Positions 55,691-64,000 of a stretch of DNA of 64,000 nucleotides are shown here, one piece after another. Every line of letters begins with the position of its first letter. Positions within the stretch are counted from its first letter, which is position 1. The DNA is taken from the NCBI GenBank assembly GCA_014155875.1, contig JACEFZ010024487.1, forward strand, positions 124,001 to 188,000. The letters run 5' to 3'. Source of the stretch: Cepaea nemoralis (lineage: Eukaryota; Mollusca; Gastropoda; Stylommatophora; Helicidae). Under the pieces are notes generated by a model, which saw only the letters and a list, made by a program, of their open reading frames with translations, searched no databases and was not told the origin of the DNA. Both the position numbers and the translations under genes were made by a program.

Positions 55691-56212
55691 AGATAAGATG
55701 TAAGAATATCACAGACGGCGCAATGGCTCCGACAAACAACCTATGCTCCAGCCTCAACGGTATGTAGCCTCATGTTGGTCTGTCTCGAGTGTCTCGGTGA
55801 CACCTCTCCTAGTGAGTTTAAACTGGTAGATGGGTCATGCCTACTCCAGCCATTCAATTATCTAAGCTTGTCTATTTGTTTTACCAGCGGCCACATCAAC
55901 GAGGCTGCCATCTGACCAAAGTCCATTGTCCGGCACAGACAACGTGGCAAATGTCCAGCCAGTCAATGCAACAGACCACATCAGCCTCGATTATGGGAGA
56001 TAATTGACTTAAGCCAACACCCGTGCACGCAACCAGGGTTTCCCCAAGCCGGGCCGGAGAGTGACACATTTAAGCCGCTTGTTGGACTTTGCCTGGTCAC
56101 GGAGTTTGAATACGTCTTGGGTCATCCCACTGAAGCATGACGCTTGCGCAACACCCCATCTCCATGCTCGGGTCTTGAACACTGCCAAGGTCTCAGGCAT
56201 TGATTACAAACA
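55691..56212. other. No recognisable feature
   Basis: Unique-looking sequence; a possible internal-box-like word GGGTCTTGAACACTG near 56170 is too weak to call. Confidence 0.45.
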
Positions 56213-56412
56213 TTTTACGTGCATATCCTTTACTGGACGTCGCAGTCAACCCCATCATTTGTCTGACTGTTGGTGATTCCTTGACAAATCCAAGGCCAAC
56301 TCAAAACGGTCTGCTGCCAAATCGCCCGCAGATATGTTTCCAACGAGTATGCGGGATTACGAATTGCGACCGTAACCCCTTCGCCACAAAGTCTGTAACG
56401 CAAATAATCATA
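56213..56412 (-). repeat. Dispersed SINE-like repeat, copy 3
   Basis: Shares GCATATCCTTTACTGGACGT, AAATCgCCCGCA and GCGGGATTACG with 23277-23495. On the minus strand GTGGCGAAGGGGTTACGG holds a 10-of-11 A box near the other end, and AATTCGTAATCCC resembles a B box with one extra base. That suggests a tRNA-derived family of about 200-230 bases. Confidence 0.6.
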
Positions 56413-56639
56413 TTCATTTTCTTTTTCAAATTAAATATGCAACATATGAGCTGGAAACACGACCAACAAGCACATTAAAAAAAATCGTGGAACGTTTCAT
56501 GAAAATTCTTCACCACCCAACAAACACACGAAACAAGAAACAAAACTACAAGAAGATGAGCCGTTTGCCTTACAGGTGAAACCTGACACCCAAACACAAC
56601 AGGAAACTGAATCCAAATTACAGGAACAGCTTAAGAGGG

Positions 56640-56660
56640 GGGGGGAGAGAGAGGAGAGAG

Positions 56661-56691
<31 letters not shown>

Positions 56692-56725
56692 CGAGAGAGA
56701 GAGAGAGAGAGAGAGGGGGGGGAGA
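56640..56725. repeat. (GA)n tract
   Basis: GAGA with G-rich ends. Confidence 0.97.
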
Positions 56726-56768
56726 GGCCCATGACTTCTGCTATTTTAACCCATTTTGACCCAGGTGT

Positions 56769-58145
56769 CAGTGAACCTCTCTCCAAATTGTTACTGTTGT
56801 AACTCGCTGTCAGTGAACCTAACTCTCTCCAAATTGCCACTCTTGTAACTCGCTGTCAGTGAACCTAACTCTCTCCAAACTGTTACTGTTGTAACTGGCT
56901 GTCAGAGAACCTAACTCTCCAAATTGTTACTCTTGTAACTCGCTGTCAGTGAACCTAACTCTCTCCAAATTGTTACTGCTAGTAACTCGCTGTCAGTGAA
57001 CCTAACTCTCTCCAAATTGTTACTCTGTACTCGCTGTCAGTGACCCTAACTCTCTCCAAACTCTTACTGTTGTAACTGGCTGTCAGAGAACCTAACTCTC
57101 CAAATTGTTACACTTGTAACTCGCTGTCAGTGAACCTAACTCTCTCCAAATTGTTACTCTTGTAACTCGCTGTCAGTGAACCTAACTCTCTCCAAATTGT
57201 TACTGTTGTAACTCGCTGTCAGTGAACCTAACTCTCTCCAAATTGTTACTCTTGTAACTCGCTGTCAGTGAACCTAACTCTCTCCAAATTGCCACTCTTG
57301 TAACTCGCTGTCAGTGAACCTAACTCTGTCCAAACTGTTACTGTTGTAACTCGCTGTCAGTGAACCTAACTCTCCAAATTGTTACTCTTGTAACTCGCTG
57401 TCAGTGAACCTAACTCTCTCCAAACTGTTACTGTTGTAACTGGCTGTCAGAGAACCTAACTCTCCAAATTGTTACTCTTGTAAATCGCTGTCAGTGAACC
57501 TAACTCTCTCCAAATTGTTACTCTTGTAACTCGCTGTCAGTGAACCTATCTCTCTCCAAACTGTTACTGTTGTAACTGGCTGTCAGAGAACCTAACTCTC
57601 CAAATTGTTACTCTTGTAACTCGCTGTCAGTGAACCTAACTCTCTCCAAACTGTTACTGTTGTAACTCGCTGTCAGAGAACCTAACTCACCAAATTGTTA
57701 CTCTTGTAACTCGCTGTCAGTGAACCTAACTCTCTCCAAATTGTTACTGTTGTAACTCGCTGTCAGTGAACCTAACTCTCTCCAAATTGTTACTCTTGTA
57801 ACTCGCTGTCAGTGAACCTAACTCTCTCCAAATTGCCACTCTTGTAACTCGCTGTCAGTGAACCTAACTCTCTCCAAATTGCCACTCTTGTAACTCGCTG
57901 TCAGTGAACCTAACTCTCTCCACATTGTTACTCTTGTAACTCGCTGTCAGTGAACCTAACTCTCTCCAAATTGCCACTCTTGTAACTCGCTGTCAGAGAA
58001 CCTAACTCTCCAAATTGTTACTCTTGTAACTCGCTGTCAGTGAACCCAACTCTCTCCTAATTGCCACTCTTGTAACTCGCTGTCAGTGAACCTAACTCTC
58101 TCCAAATTGCCACTCTTGTAACTCGCTGTCAGAGAACCTAACTCT
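56769..58145. repeat. 46-base minisatellite, left part, about 30 copies
   Basis: Unit GTCAGTGAACCTAACTCTCT, CCAAATTGTTACTCTTGTAA, CTCGCT, with variants TTGCCACTC, CTGTTACTG, GGCTGTCAGAG and a deletion of CTCT. Variant blocks are reused in the same order (for example the GGCTGTCAGAGAACC form after CTGTTACTGTTGTAACT), so higher-order duplication occurred. The last 12 bases (58134-58145) are the left target duplication of the LINE. Confidence 0.96.
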
Positions 58146-58167
58146 AGTTAGTTAGTTAGTCGACAGA

Positions 58168-58890
58168 TCATCCTCGTTGCACATCGGACCATTCAGTCCA
58201 TAAGTGCTCGGATCCCCTCCTCAGCAAATCCCGCAGCGTGTAGCGGCTAACGACGCCAGTTCTGTGTTGGTTTATCAATCTTCTTTGGCTTCCTGCGTAG
58301 TGTTCTTGTTTGGCCACCCCTCTTTTAATTTGCTGCTCTCGCAGTCTGGCCATTGTTGTAGATTCACAGTCATCACTTGGTTCTTGCAAAAGTCTCACTT
58401 CTCGTAGAGCATTCAGAATGTCAGCCTGGTCCATGGCGCGTCCGCCCTCCACAGTAGCCTCACCTGCGAGCTTGTCAGCCCGCTCATTCCCTTGTACTCC
58501 CGCATGACCTGGCACGAAGATGAAACTAATCTTTGCCAGCCGAGACCGCTCCAGAGGCAGCAACCATTCTCTTCGGATCGACCCCTCCTCTATCCTCTTG
58601 ATCATGTTCATTGAGTCGCTAAGGAAACAAGCCCTAGTGAATGTCTGTGTCTCGAGCCATGTTATTGCTTTACTTACTGCCATGACTTCCATGGTCAGGC
58701 TACTTGTGGTTTCAGTGAAAGCACCAGAGTCCTCCTTCACAATTCTCCCTCCGGCCCGAGCTGTAAAGGCCCATGAGCTTCTCACATGTCGGACGACCGA
58801 CCCATCTGTGTAGATGACCGCGTCACTGTCTAGCGAATTCTCGAAAATCAACGCTTGTACTTCAGCCTCCACAGCAGCCGGATTTTCTTG
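58168..58890 (-). pseudogene. LINE RNase H domain
   Basis: The frame holds a complete set of RNase H residues, numbered from the GTG codon at 58872. They are AVIYTDGSVVR (D23), GAFTETTSSLTMEVMAV (E62), ACFLSDSMNM (D86) and FIFVPGHAGVQGNERADKLAG (H123, D133). In I-group LINEs this domain removes the RNA strand during insertion. A tail of about 95 residues follows, ending near 58168. The GTG at 58872 is not a true start; the domain is the carboxy end of the polyprotein and is separated by a frameshift. Confidence 0.9.
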
Positions 58891-58900
58891 TCTGCATTTT

Positions 58901-59185
58901 CTATCCTAGTTGGATGCAAACTGAAAAGGATGTGCAGAAGTCTGTTGGCACTTGCACCCACTCCTCGCCAGGTTCTAAGTCCTCAAGTGAACACACCTGT
59001 TGAAGAATGTCTTCGGCTTGACCCATCCACGACCGTCCTCTTTTTAACCTGCTGCCCTTCACCTTCCTAATTTCACTATGCAGTGGATGCTGTGTGTTTG
59101 CGTTAATTCTGAGGTAGGCGCGTGCCCTGCAAACTTGCATTCTCTCTTCAATGGTTGGAAAATCAAGAAGGTAGCGCATCGCCCT
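58901..59185 (-). pseudogene. LINE polyprotein, RT-RNase H connecting region
   Basis: Continues the RT frame after the TGA with MRYLLDFPTIEERMQVCRA and ends at a stop caused by another frameshift just before the RNase H part. No catalytic motif is expected here. Confidence 0.82.
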
Positions 59186-60562
59186 TCATGCTGTATCTCT
59201 TGTACATCCAAGAATAATGCGCATAGCTTCATTCTGTATCCTTTCCATCCTTTCTATCTGCTTATGGCTGAGAGTCAGGATTGCCATTGCATACTCCAAA
59301 ACAGACATGACCAGCCCCTCGTACAGAAGACATAGATGGCGCTGCTCACAGTTTGCTGCCGCCATCACCCGCATCGCTGCCAAGCCCCGCTTGGCCTTTG
59401 TTATCACCTGGTCTATGTGCACATTATAAGCAAGGCTTCGATCAAACCGTATCCCCAGGTAATTCATTGCCTGCGTTCTTTCCACCGTCTCTGAACACAG
59501 CATTACAGTTGGTGTTGGATTGTTGACAATATGATTATTCAACGAGAACCAAGTCACTGTTGCCTTTGTTGGGTTGACCATTGCCCCAGCTTCATCACAC
59601 CAAGTACTTATGCGATTGAGTTCGGTTTGTAGTTCCACAGTAACCTCCTCTCTATCCTTACCCTGACGATACACTAAAACATCATCGGCATATGACAATG
59701 TCCTGCCAGGTCCAGTGATCTGCTCACTGGTGATTCTCACTGTGTAGGCGTTGAACAGTACCGGAGATAATGGTGATCCCTGTGGTAGGCCAGGATATAT
59801 TGTTGTTGGTTCCGAAGTCCAACTGCCACATCTAAAAACTACTTTCCGTTGGAAGAGGGCTGCAGCGATCCAACTAAGGAGGAATGGACTTACGTTTAGT
59901 TCAAGAAGCTGAAACATTAAAAAATCCAGTGGTACTCTGTTGTATGCGTCCTCAAGATCAATCGCTGCAGCAACAGTTTCAGTGCCTGAGTGGAAACCTT
60001 CATAGACATCATGGGCAAAGACTGCTGCATTGGTCCAGGTTTCTCTTTTTGGACGGTACCCACCCAGGGTAGGTGGGAAAACACCTTGCCTCTCTAGTTG
60101 GCTTGATATTTTCCTGGCAATTACCTTCTCCAGCAGCTTGCCTACTGTATTCTGCATGGTTATAATTCGATATCCCTGAATTTTTTTGTGGTCTTTGTCA
60201 GGCTTCGGCAAGGGAATCAGATAGCTATGTAACCATTCCTCCTTGATGCTAGCACTCCCTATACTGTTGTTGTACATGTCTGCTAGTTTCTCTAGCTCAT
60301 TGTCGGTACACCTATTTATGTCGTCGTATCTTATGCCATCAGGACCTGGAGCACTGTTTTTTGATCGTCGAAGCACAGCCTTGATTTCTTTCACTGTCAC
60401 TGTGTCTTCATCCGAAGTGTTCTGGGTCCTTGCATCTGTCTGAGGTGACCTCCTTGGCCAGATTCCGGCCTCCCATGTCTGTCTGGTTGCTCTGCTCAAG
60501 GTAGCGTTCAAAGAGGGCTTTGCCCTTGTCCTCATCAGTCCTCTGCCAGATGAGGTCAGCAC
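59186..60562 (-). pseudogene. LINE reverse transcriptase
   Basis: 458 codons; the first 45 or so overlap the endonuclease frame and are not real. The domain begins near DEDTVTVKEIKAVLRRSKNS. Motifs: APGPDGIRYDD (71-81), HSYLIPLPKPDKD (112-124), AAIDLEDAYNRV (motif A, D202), GLPQGSPLSPVLFN (motif B, 258-271), SYADDVLVYR (motif C, D293-D294), then AMNYLGIRFDRS in the later palm/thumb. The catalytic aspartates are intact. The frame ends at an in-frame TGA (59186-59188); reading through continues MRYLLDFPTIEERM in the same frame, so one base change separates it from the rest. Confidence 0.92.
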
Positions 60563-61847
60563 CTTGGAAGTCAGAAATGCTCTTATTCTTGACTACCCCA
60601 CTCATGCTTTTATGTAGTCGCCAGAACAATTTCAGTGACTTGTCTGTGCTTACTCTTTGACACACCTCTGCCCATTTTTCGCTTTTAACCACCTTGACCA
60701 GTTTTTTGAAATAGCTTACTTTTGTGTGCATCTCTCTTTCTAAGTGCAAGCAGGGACTAGGATGACCAGCTCTGTTCTTCTTGGCATTTTGCCATCTCCT
60801 TACAGCACTACGCTTATCCACCCAAGCCTTCTCCACCTCGAAACTCCACCACGGTGGCTGCTCCCAGCTTTTTCTCCTGCCCTGAAACGTTCTGCGCTTG
60901 TCACGTCTTATTTTGCTAACCACATCTTGCCCTGTACTGTCATACTGGAACGTCTTTACCTTTAGCTTGTGCTGCCTGGTTCTGCCTTTCTCCACCAATA
61001 TGCTGCAAGGGTGGTGGTCGCTGCCATGGTGTCCTAGGACACCCCATCTACACACTGTAGTGAGTGAAGGTGAAACTAGCGCCATATCAATAGCACTGTC
61101 CTCATCGCCTGGACGGCTTGCTGTCCTGGTGACACAGCCACTGTTGATACAAACCAGGTCGATGGTTTCCAGTGCAGTCTCGAGCTCCTCCCCTTGTGTA
61201 TTGGAGGAAGTGTTTCCCCATGATCTGCCTTTAGCGTTGAAGTCACCACAGAAAATAACATTTCTCTCGTGGCCTAATATGCCACTTAAGCACTGCCACT
61301 TCTGGGCGTCCACACTCGCATTGCGGGCATAAACATTAACCAACACGAATGGTATACTGGAATGAACTCTCAACGCCTGTATTTGTATATCGTCACTGTC
61401 CCAACTGGACATGTCTAGCTCTGACACCACCATGCTGTCGCGAACGAGAATCGCCGTTCCCAGATGTCGTCTGTTGTAGAAACATTTGAAGCCGGCAATT
61501 CGGAGTAGCTGATCGCCCAGTCTCGTCTCCTGGAGTGCTACAATGTCGTTCCTGTAAACTAGGGTTTCTAAAATAGAGCCCCGTTGTTTTACACTGGCAC
61601 AGTTCCAATATAGAATACGGATGTTCCTGAGTCCTAGACGGTGACACTTGAGTCTAAAACGTCTCAAACCCCCGCGCTTACCTTGCTTCTTTGTCCCTGC
61701 GCGGCTACCACGCCGCTTCGTTATGTTGACTGTTGATCGCTCGGAAAGAAGACGTTCTTCCGCCATGTTGAAAAAACGTAAACACAGACTGCTGATAACC
61801 ACACACGCTGCTGAAAATTCACTCAAGGATGGCTTCGCTCGATGCAC
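60408..61847 (-). pseudogene. LINE endonuclease and linker (start of the polyprotein)
   Basis: 479 codons. A basic amino-terminal stretch (about residues 43-70, many K/R) is followed by an AP-type endonuclease. The landmarks are ILYWNCASVKQ (N82), IVALQETRLGD (E107), VLVNVYARN (168-176), VIFCGDFNAKGRSWG (D202, N204), SAIDMALVS (251-259) and HHGSDHHPCSI (273-283). In this family it nicks target DNA to prime reverse transcription. Residues 291-479 are a linker. The frame ends at 60408 because of a single-base shift near 60425-60440; the next frame continues the polyprotein. M28 (MAEERLL) is a possible alternative start. All endonuclease residues I can check are intact. Confidence 0.9.
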
Positions 61848-61986
61848 GAACTCCGTAGCACCCGCGCAGATCTTGAGAAGAAACTCCTGGTTTTACATCC
61901 TGGCACACCAATTACACGCAAGAGATGAATAAATCCATCCCTTACGCGAAAAAGTTAACGAACACAAAACAACACGACCGAAACAC

Positions 61987-62425
61987 GAACCTAACTCTCC
62001 AAATTGTTACTCTTGTAACTCGCTATTAGTGAACCTAACTCTCTCCAAATTGCCACTCTTGTAACTCGCTGTCAGAGAACCTAACTCTCCAAATTGTTAC
62101 TCTTGTAACTCGCTGTCAGTGAACCTAACTCTCTCCAAACTGTTACTGTTGTAACTCGCTGTCAGAGAACCTAACTCTCCAAATTGCCACTCTTGTAACT
62201 CGCTGTCAGTGAACCTAACTCTCTCCAAATTGCCACTCTTGTAACTCGCTGTCAGTGAACCTAACTCTCTCCAAATTGCCACTCTTGTAACTCGCTGTCA
62301 GTGAACCTAATTCTCTCCAAATTGCCACTCTTGTAACTCGCTGTCAGTGAACCTAACTCTCTCCAAATTGCCACTCTTGTAACTCGCTGTCAGTGAACCT
62401 AACTCTCTCCAAATTGTTACTCTTG
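61987..62425. repeat. 46-base minisatellite, right part, about 9-10 copies
   Basis: Same unit and variants as 56769-58145, resuming after the LINE. The first 12 bases are the right target duplication. Together the two parts formed one array of about 40 copies before insertion. Confidence 0.95.
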
Positions 62426-62744
62426 TATATCATATGAAGTGAGTACATGAAAATTACTTTTAAGCTGAATCATTTAAAACACACAGCCACACAGGTTGTA
62501 CGAATGTGGAACTAACAAGCCACACAGGTTGTACGAATGTGGAACTTTTATTTATTCGAACATTTATTTTGCAACATGTTGGCAGCATGGACATTTAAAT
62601 GTTCTAAGAAGCTCTGGGAAGAGACAGTTCCAGACAGACCACCATCGAAAGTGTGTCAGCTTATCGCTCGAGACAAGAGACCCATTTGCAGCCTGTGTCA
62701 GGCAGATCTGTCGGTGTCTGCGCACCCATAACCCACAGACAGGT
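62426..62744. other. Short duplicated block, otherwise nothing
   Basis: A 35-base segment (CACACAGGTTGTACGAATGTGG...) occurs twice at 62485-62545. No gene. Confidence 0.6.
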
Positions 62745-63018
62745 ACACGGGTACAGCCACAGGTACACAGGTACAGCCACAGGTACACTGGTACAGCCAC
62801 ATATACACGGGTACAGCCACGGGTACACTGGTACAGCCACAGGTACACGGGTACAGCCACGGGTACACTGGTACAGCCACATACAGGTACATGGGTACAG
62901 CCACAGGTACACAGGTACAGCCACAGGTACACTGGTACAGCCACAGACAGGCACGCGGGTACAGCCACAGGTACACGGGTACATCCACAGGTACACTATT
63001 GGTACAGCCACAGGTACG
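62745..63018. repeat. 20-base minisatellite, about 13 copies
   Basis: Unit GGTACAGCCACAGGTACACT or ...ACGG, with variants ATATACAC, AGACAGG and AGGCACGC. Frames stay open on both strands. Confidence 0.93.
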
Positions 63019-63791
63019 CGGGGCGTGTCACTTGTCCATGTAGCAGGTACGATGGAATGTCGGTGTGACAGATAGTCTGATTATGCTTCACTGCAGGCGA
63101 CGGTGAATGATAGCACGATGGTTGTAGAGTGACAGAAGGATGGTGGTAGAGTGACAGAAGGGTGGTTGTAGAGTGACAGAAGGGTGGTTGTAGAGTGATA
63201 GAAGGATGGTATTACATGTATGAGATTATATTACAGCAGCAGAATGATTGTATTACAGCAGCAGAATGATTGTATGAGAATGATAGAAGCGCGGCAGTAA
63301 AGTGATACTACTATAGTCGGCTCCAGAATCTCCACACTGAACTTAGTCTGAGAGAAACACAGAATCTCAGCTACCAACACATCACTCCAGACTGGGTCTA
63401 ACCTCGCAGCAACACAGACATATCATCCCCCACACATCACTTGAGAATGCAACACATCACTTGAGAATGCAACACATCACTTGAGAAGGCAACACATCAC
63501 TTGAGAAGGCAACACATTATTGAGAAGACAGCACAGACAAACAGTCTCGATGTCATACACTGAGTGTGCATAAAATTTGGTGGAACTGCGGTAAAGCTGT
63601 GAAAGTTTAAACAATATATAATGACACAAAGTAGTGCAGCTTTTTAACACAACCACTGGAAGATTTGATCCTCAAATTCGTGGTATAGCAATTAACCTTA
63701 CTGCCTCTATTCCATAGAGAACAGTAGGATTGAAGCCTCGCATTTGTGGACCTACCCACTCCGCATTCCTCATGCGGTATATCGCATGCAG

Positions 63792-63796
<5 letters not shown>
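63019..63796. repeat. Several short repeats in mostly unique sequence
   Basis: 22-base unit (GTTGTAGAGTGACAGAAGGG) in about 4 copies at 63118-63210; ATTACAGCAGCAGAATGATTG twice at 63231-63272; a 20-base unit (AACACATCACTTGAGAATGC) in about 5 copies at 63440-63525. The stretch 63586-63660 is the reverse copy of 55610-55682 (see there). Confidence 0.85.

Positions 63797-63856
<60 letters not shown>
63797..63856. repeat. (CT)n microsatellite
   Basis: Perfect CT run of about 30 dinucleotides. Confidence 0.99.
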
Positions 63857-63859
<3 letters not shown>

Positions 63860-64000
63860 TACATCTTGCTTCTCTGTGCCTACCTACTTCACTTGTATTA
63901 CCAGTGGTTGGATCTCACACAGCCCCATCAACTCGTACACTGGACGAGTGGCTCCTGAAGTGTGCTTTGTAACAATCAACCATACTGACTATTTCATAGG

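Larger units (their letters stand above)
58146..61986 (-). mobile_element. RNase-H-bearing LINE (I-group type) inserted in the 46-base minisatellite
   Basis: The element reads on the minus strand: endonuclease, reverse transcriptase, RNase H, then a (AACT)n tail at the 58146 end. It is flanked by a perfect 12-base direct repeat GAACCTAACTCT (58134-58145 and 61987-61998), which occurs once per unit of the surrounding minisatellite. The array continues on both sides, so the insertion point is certain. Domain order with RNase H fits the I/R1/Loa/Nimb group of LINEs. Length is 3841 bases. Only about 140 bases precede the first codon and no gag-like ORF1 is present, so the copy is probably 5'-truncated or its family lacks ORF1. 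Few frame lesions suggest a fairly young insertion. Confidence 0.94.

Noticed and set aside
58204..58813. Forward ORFs of 65-97 codons opposite the LINE RNase H domain
   Set aside because: Antisense shadows of the minus-strand RNase H frame.

Overview
This window is eukaryotic nuclear DNA that is poor in genes and very rich in repeats. It most likely comes from a marine invertebrate. A mollusc, perhaps a gastropod, is my best guess, from the mix of RTE-like and RNase-H-bearing LINEs, hAT DNA transposons, tRNA-derived SINE heads and abundant (GACA)n/(GATA)n/(GA)n tracts. I cannot name the species from sequence alone. I see no bacterial operons, ribosome binding sites, CRISPR arrays, rRNA or complete tRNA genes, and no convincing host protein-coding exon. 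Nearly every long open frame is either a translated tandem repeat or part of a transposable element.

Tandem repeats dominate. I count more than forty separate minisatellite or long microsatellite arrays, with unit lengths from 15 to about 66 bases. By my own tally of the intervals listed they cover roughly 24 kb, over a third of the window. Most arrays are unrelated in sequence. Several have higher-order structure: a 48-base unit made of three 16-mers at 1377-1800, an alternating 44-mer at 13293-13689, an alternating 50-mer at 35998-36572, and mixed 42/50-mers at 50036-51118. A polypurine GAA tract of about 845 bases lies at 43786-44630.

The transposable elements are the only real coding content. 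(1) A 1671-base hAT element at 9739-11409 has matching terminal inverted repeats, a perfect 8-base target duplication and a broken transposase. (2) A LINE at 58146-61986 (minus) carries endonuclease, reverse transcriptase and RNase H domains. It sits inside a 46-base minisatellite and is flanked by a perfect 12-base target duplication. Two shorter copies of the same family lie at 51119-51612 (minus) and 53385-54171 (plus). (3) An RTE-like LINE at 51822-55270 (plus) is split by one of those copies, so this is a nested insertion. At least six 3' fragments of RTE-like elements are scattered elsewhere (near 5.9, 6.7, 7.6, 22.2, 28.5 and 32.6 kb). (4) Small non-autonomous elements: a hAT-type MITE (12768-13228), a TA-flanked hairpin MITE (34221-34371), a probable hAT remnant (37203-37585), an unclassified 339-base retroposon-like insert with an 11-base target duplication (27856-28194), and several SINE heads with pol III box motifs.

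The repeats and mobile elements are interleaved. Several insertions landed inside minisatellite arrays, and the neighbouring repeat units give the empty-site sequence, so insertion boundaries can be read directly. The parts do not form a pathway; the window is best read as a record of array growth followed by transposon insertion. The strongest candidates for something not yet described are the 27856-28194 retroposon, the dispersed SINE-like family at 23277/51712/56213, the hammerhead/Penelope-like motifs at 33520, 33654 and 55553, and the sheer density and variety of minisatellites.
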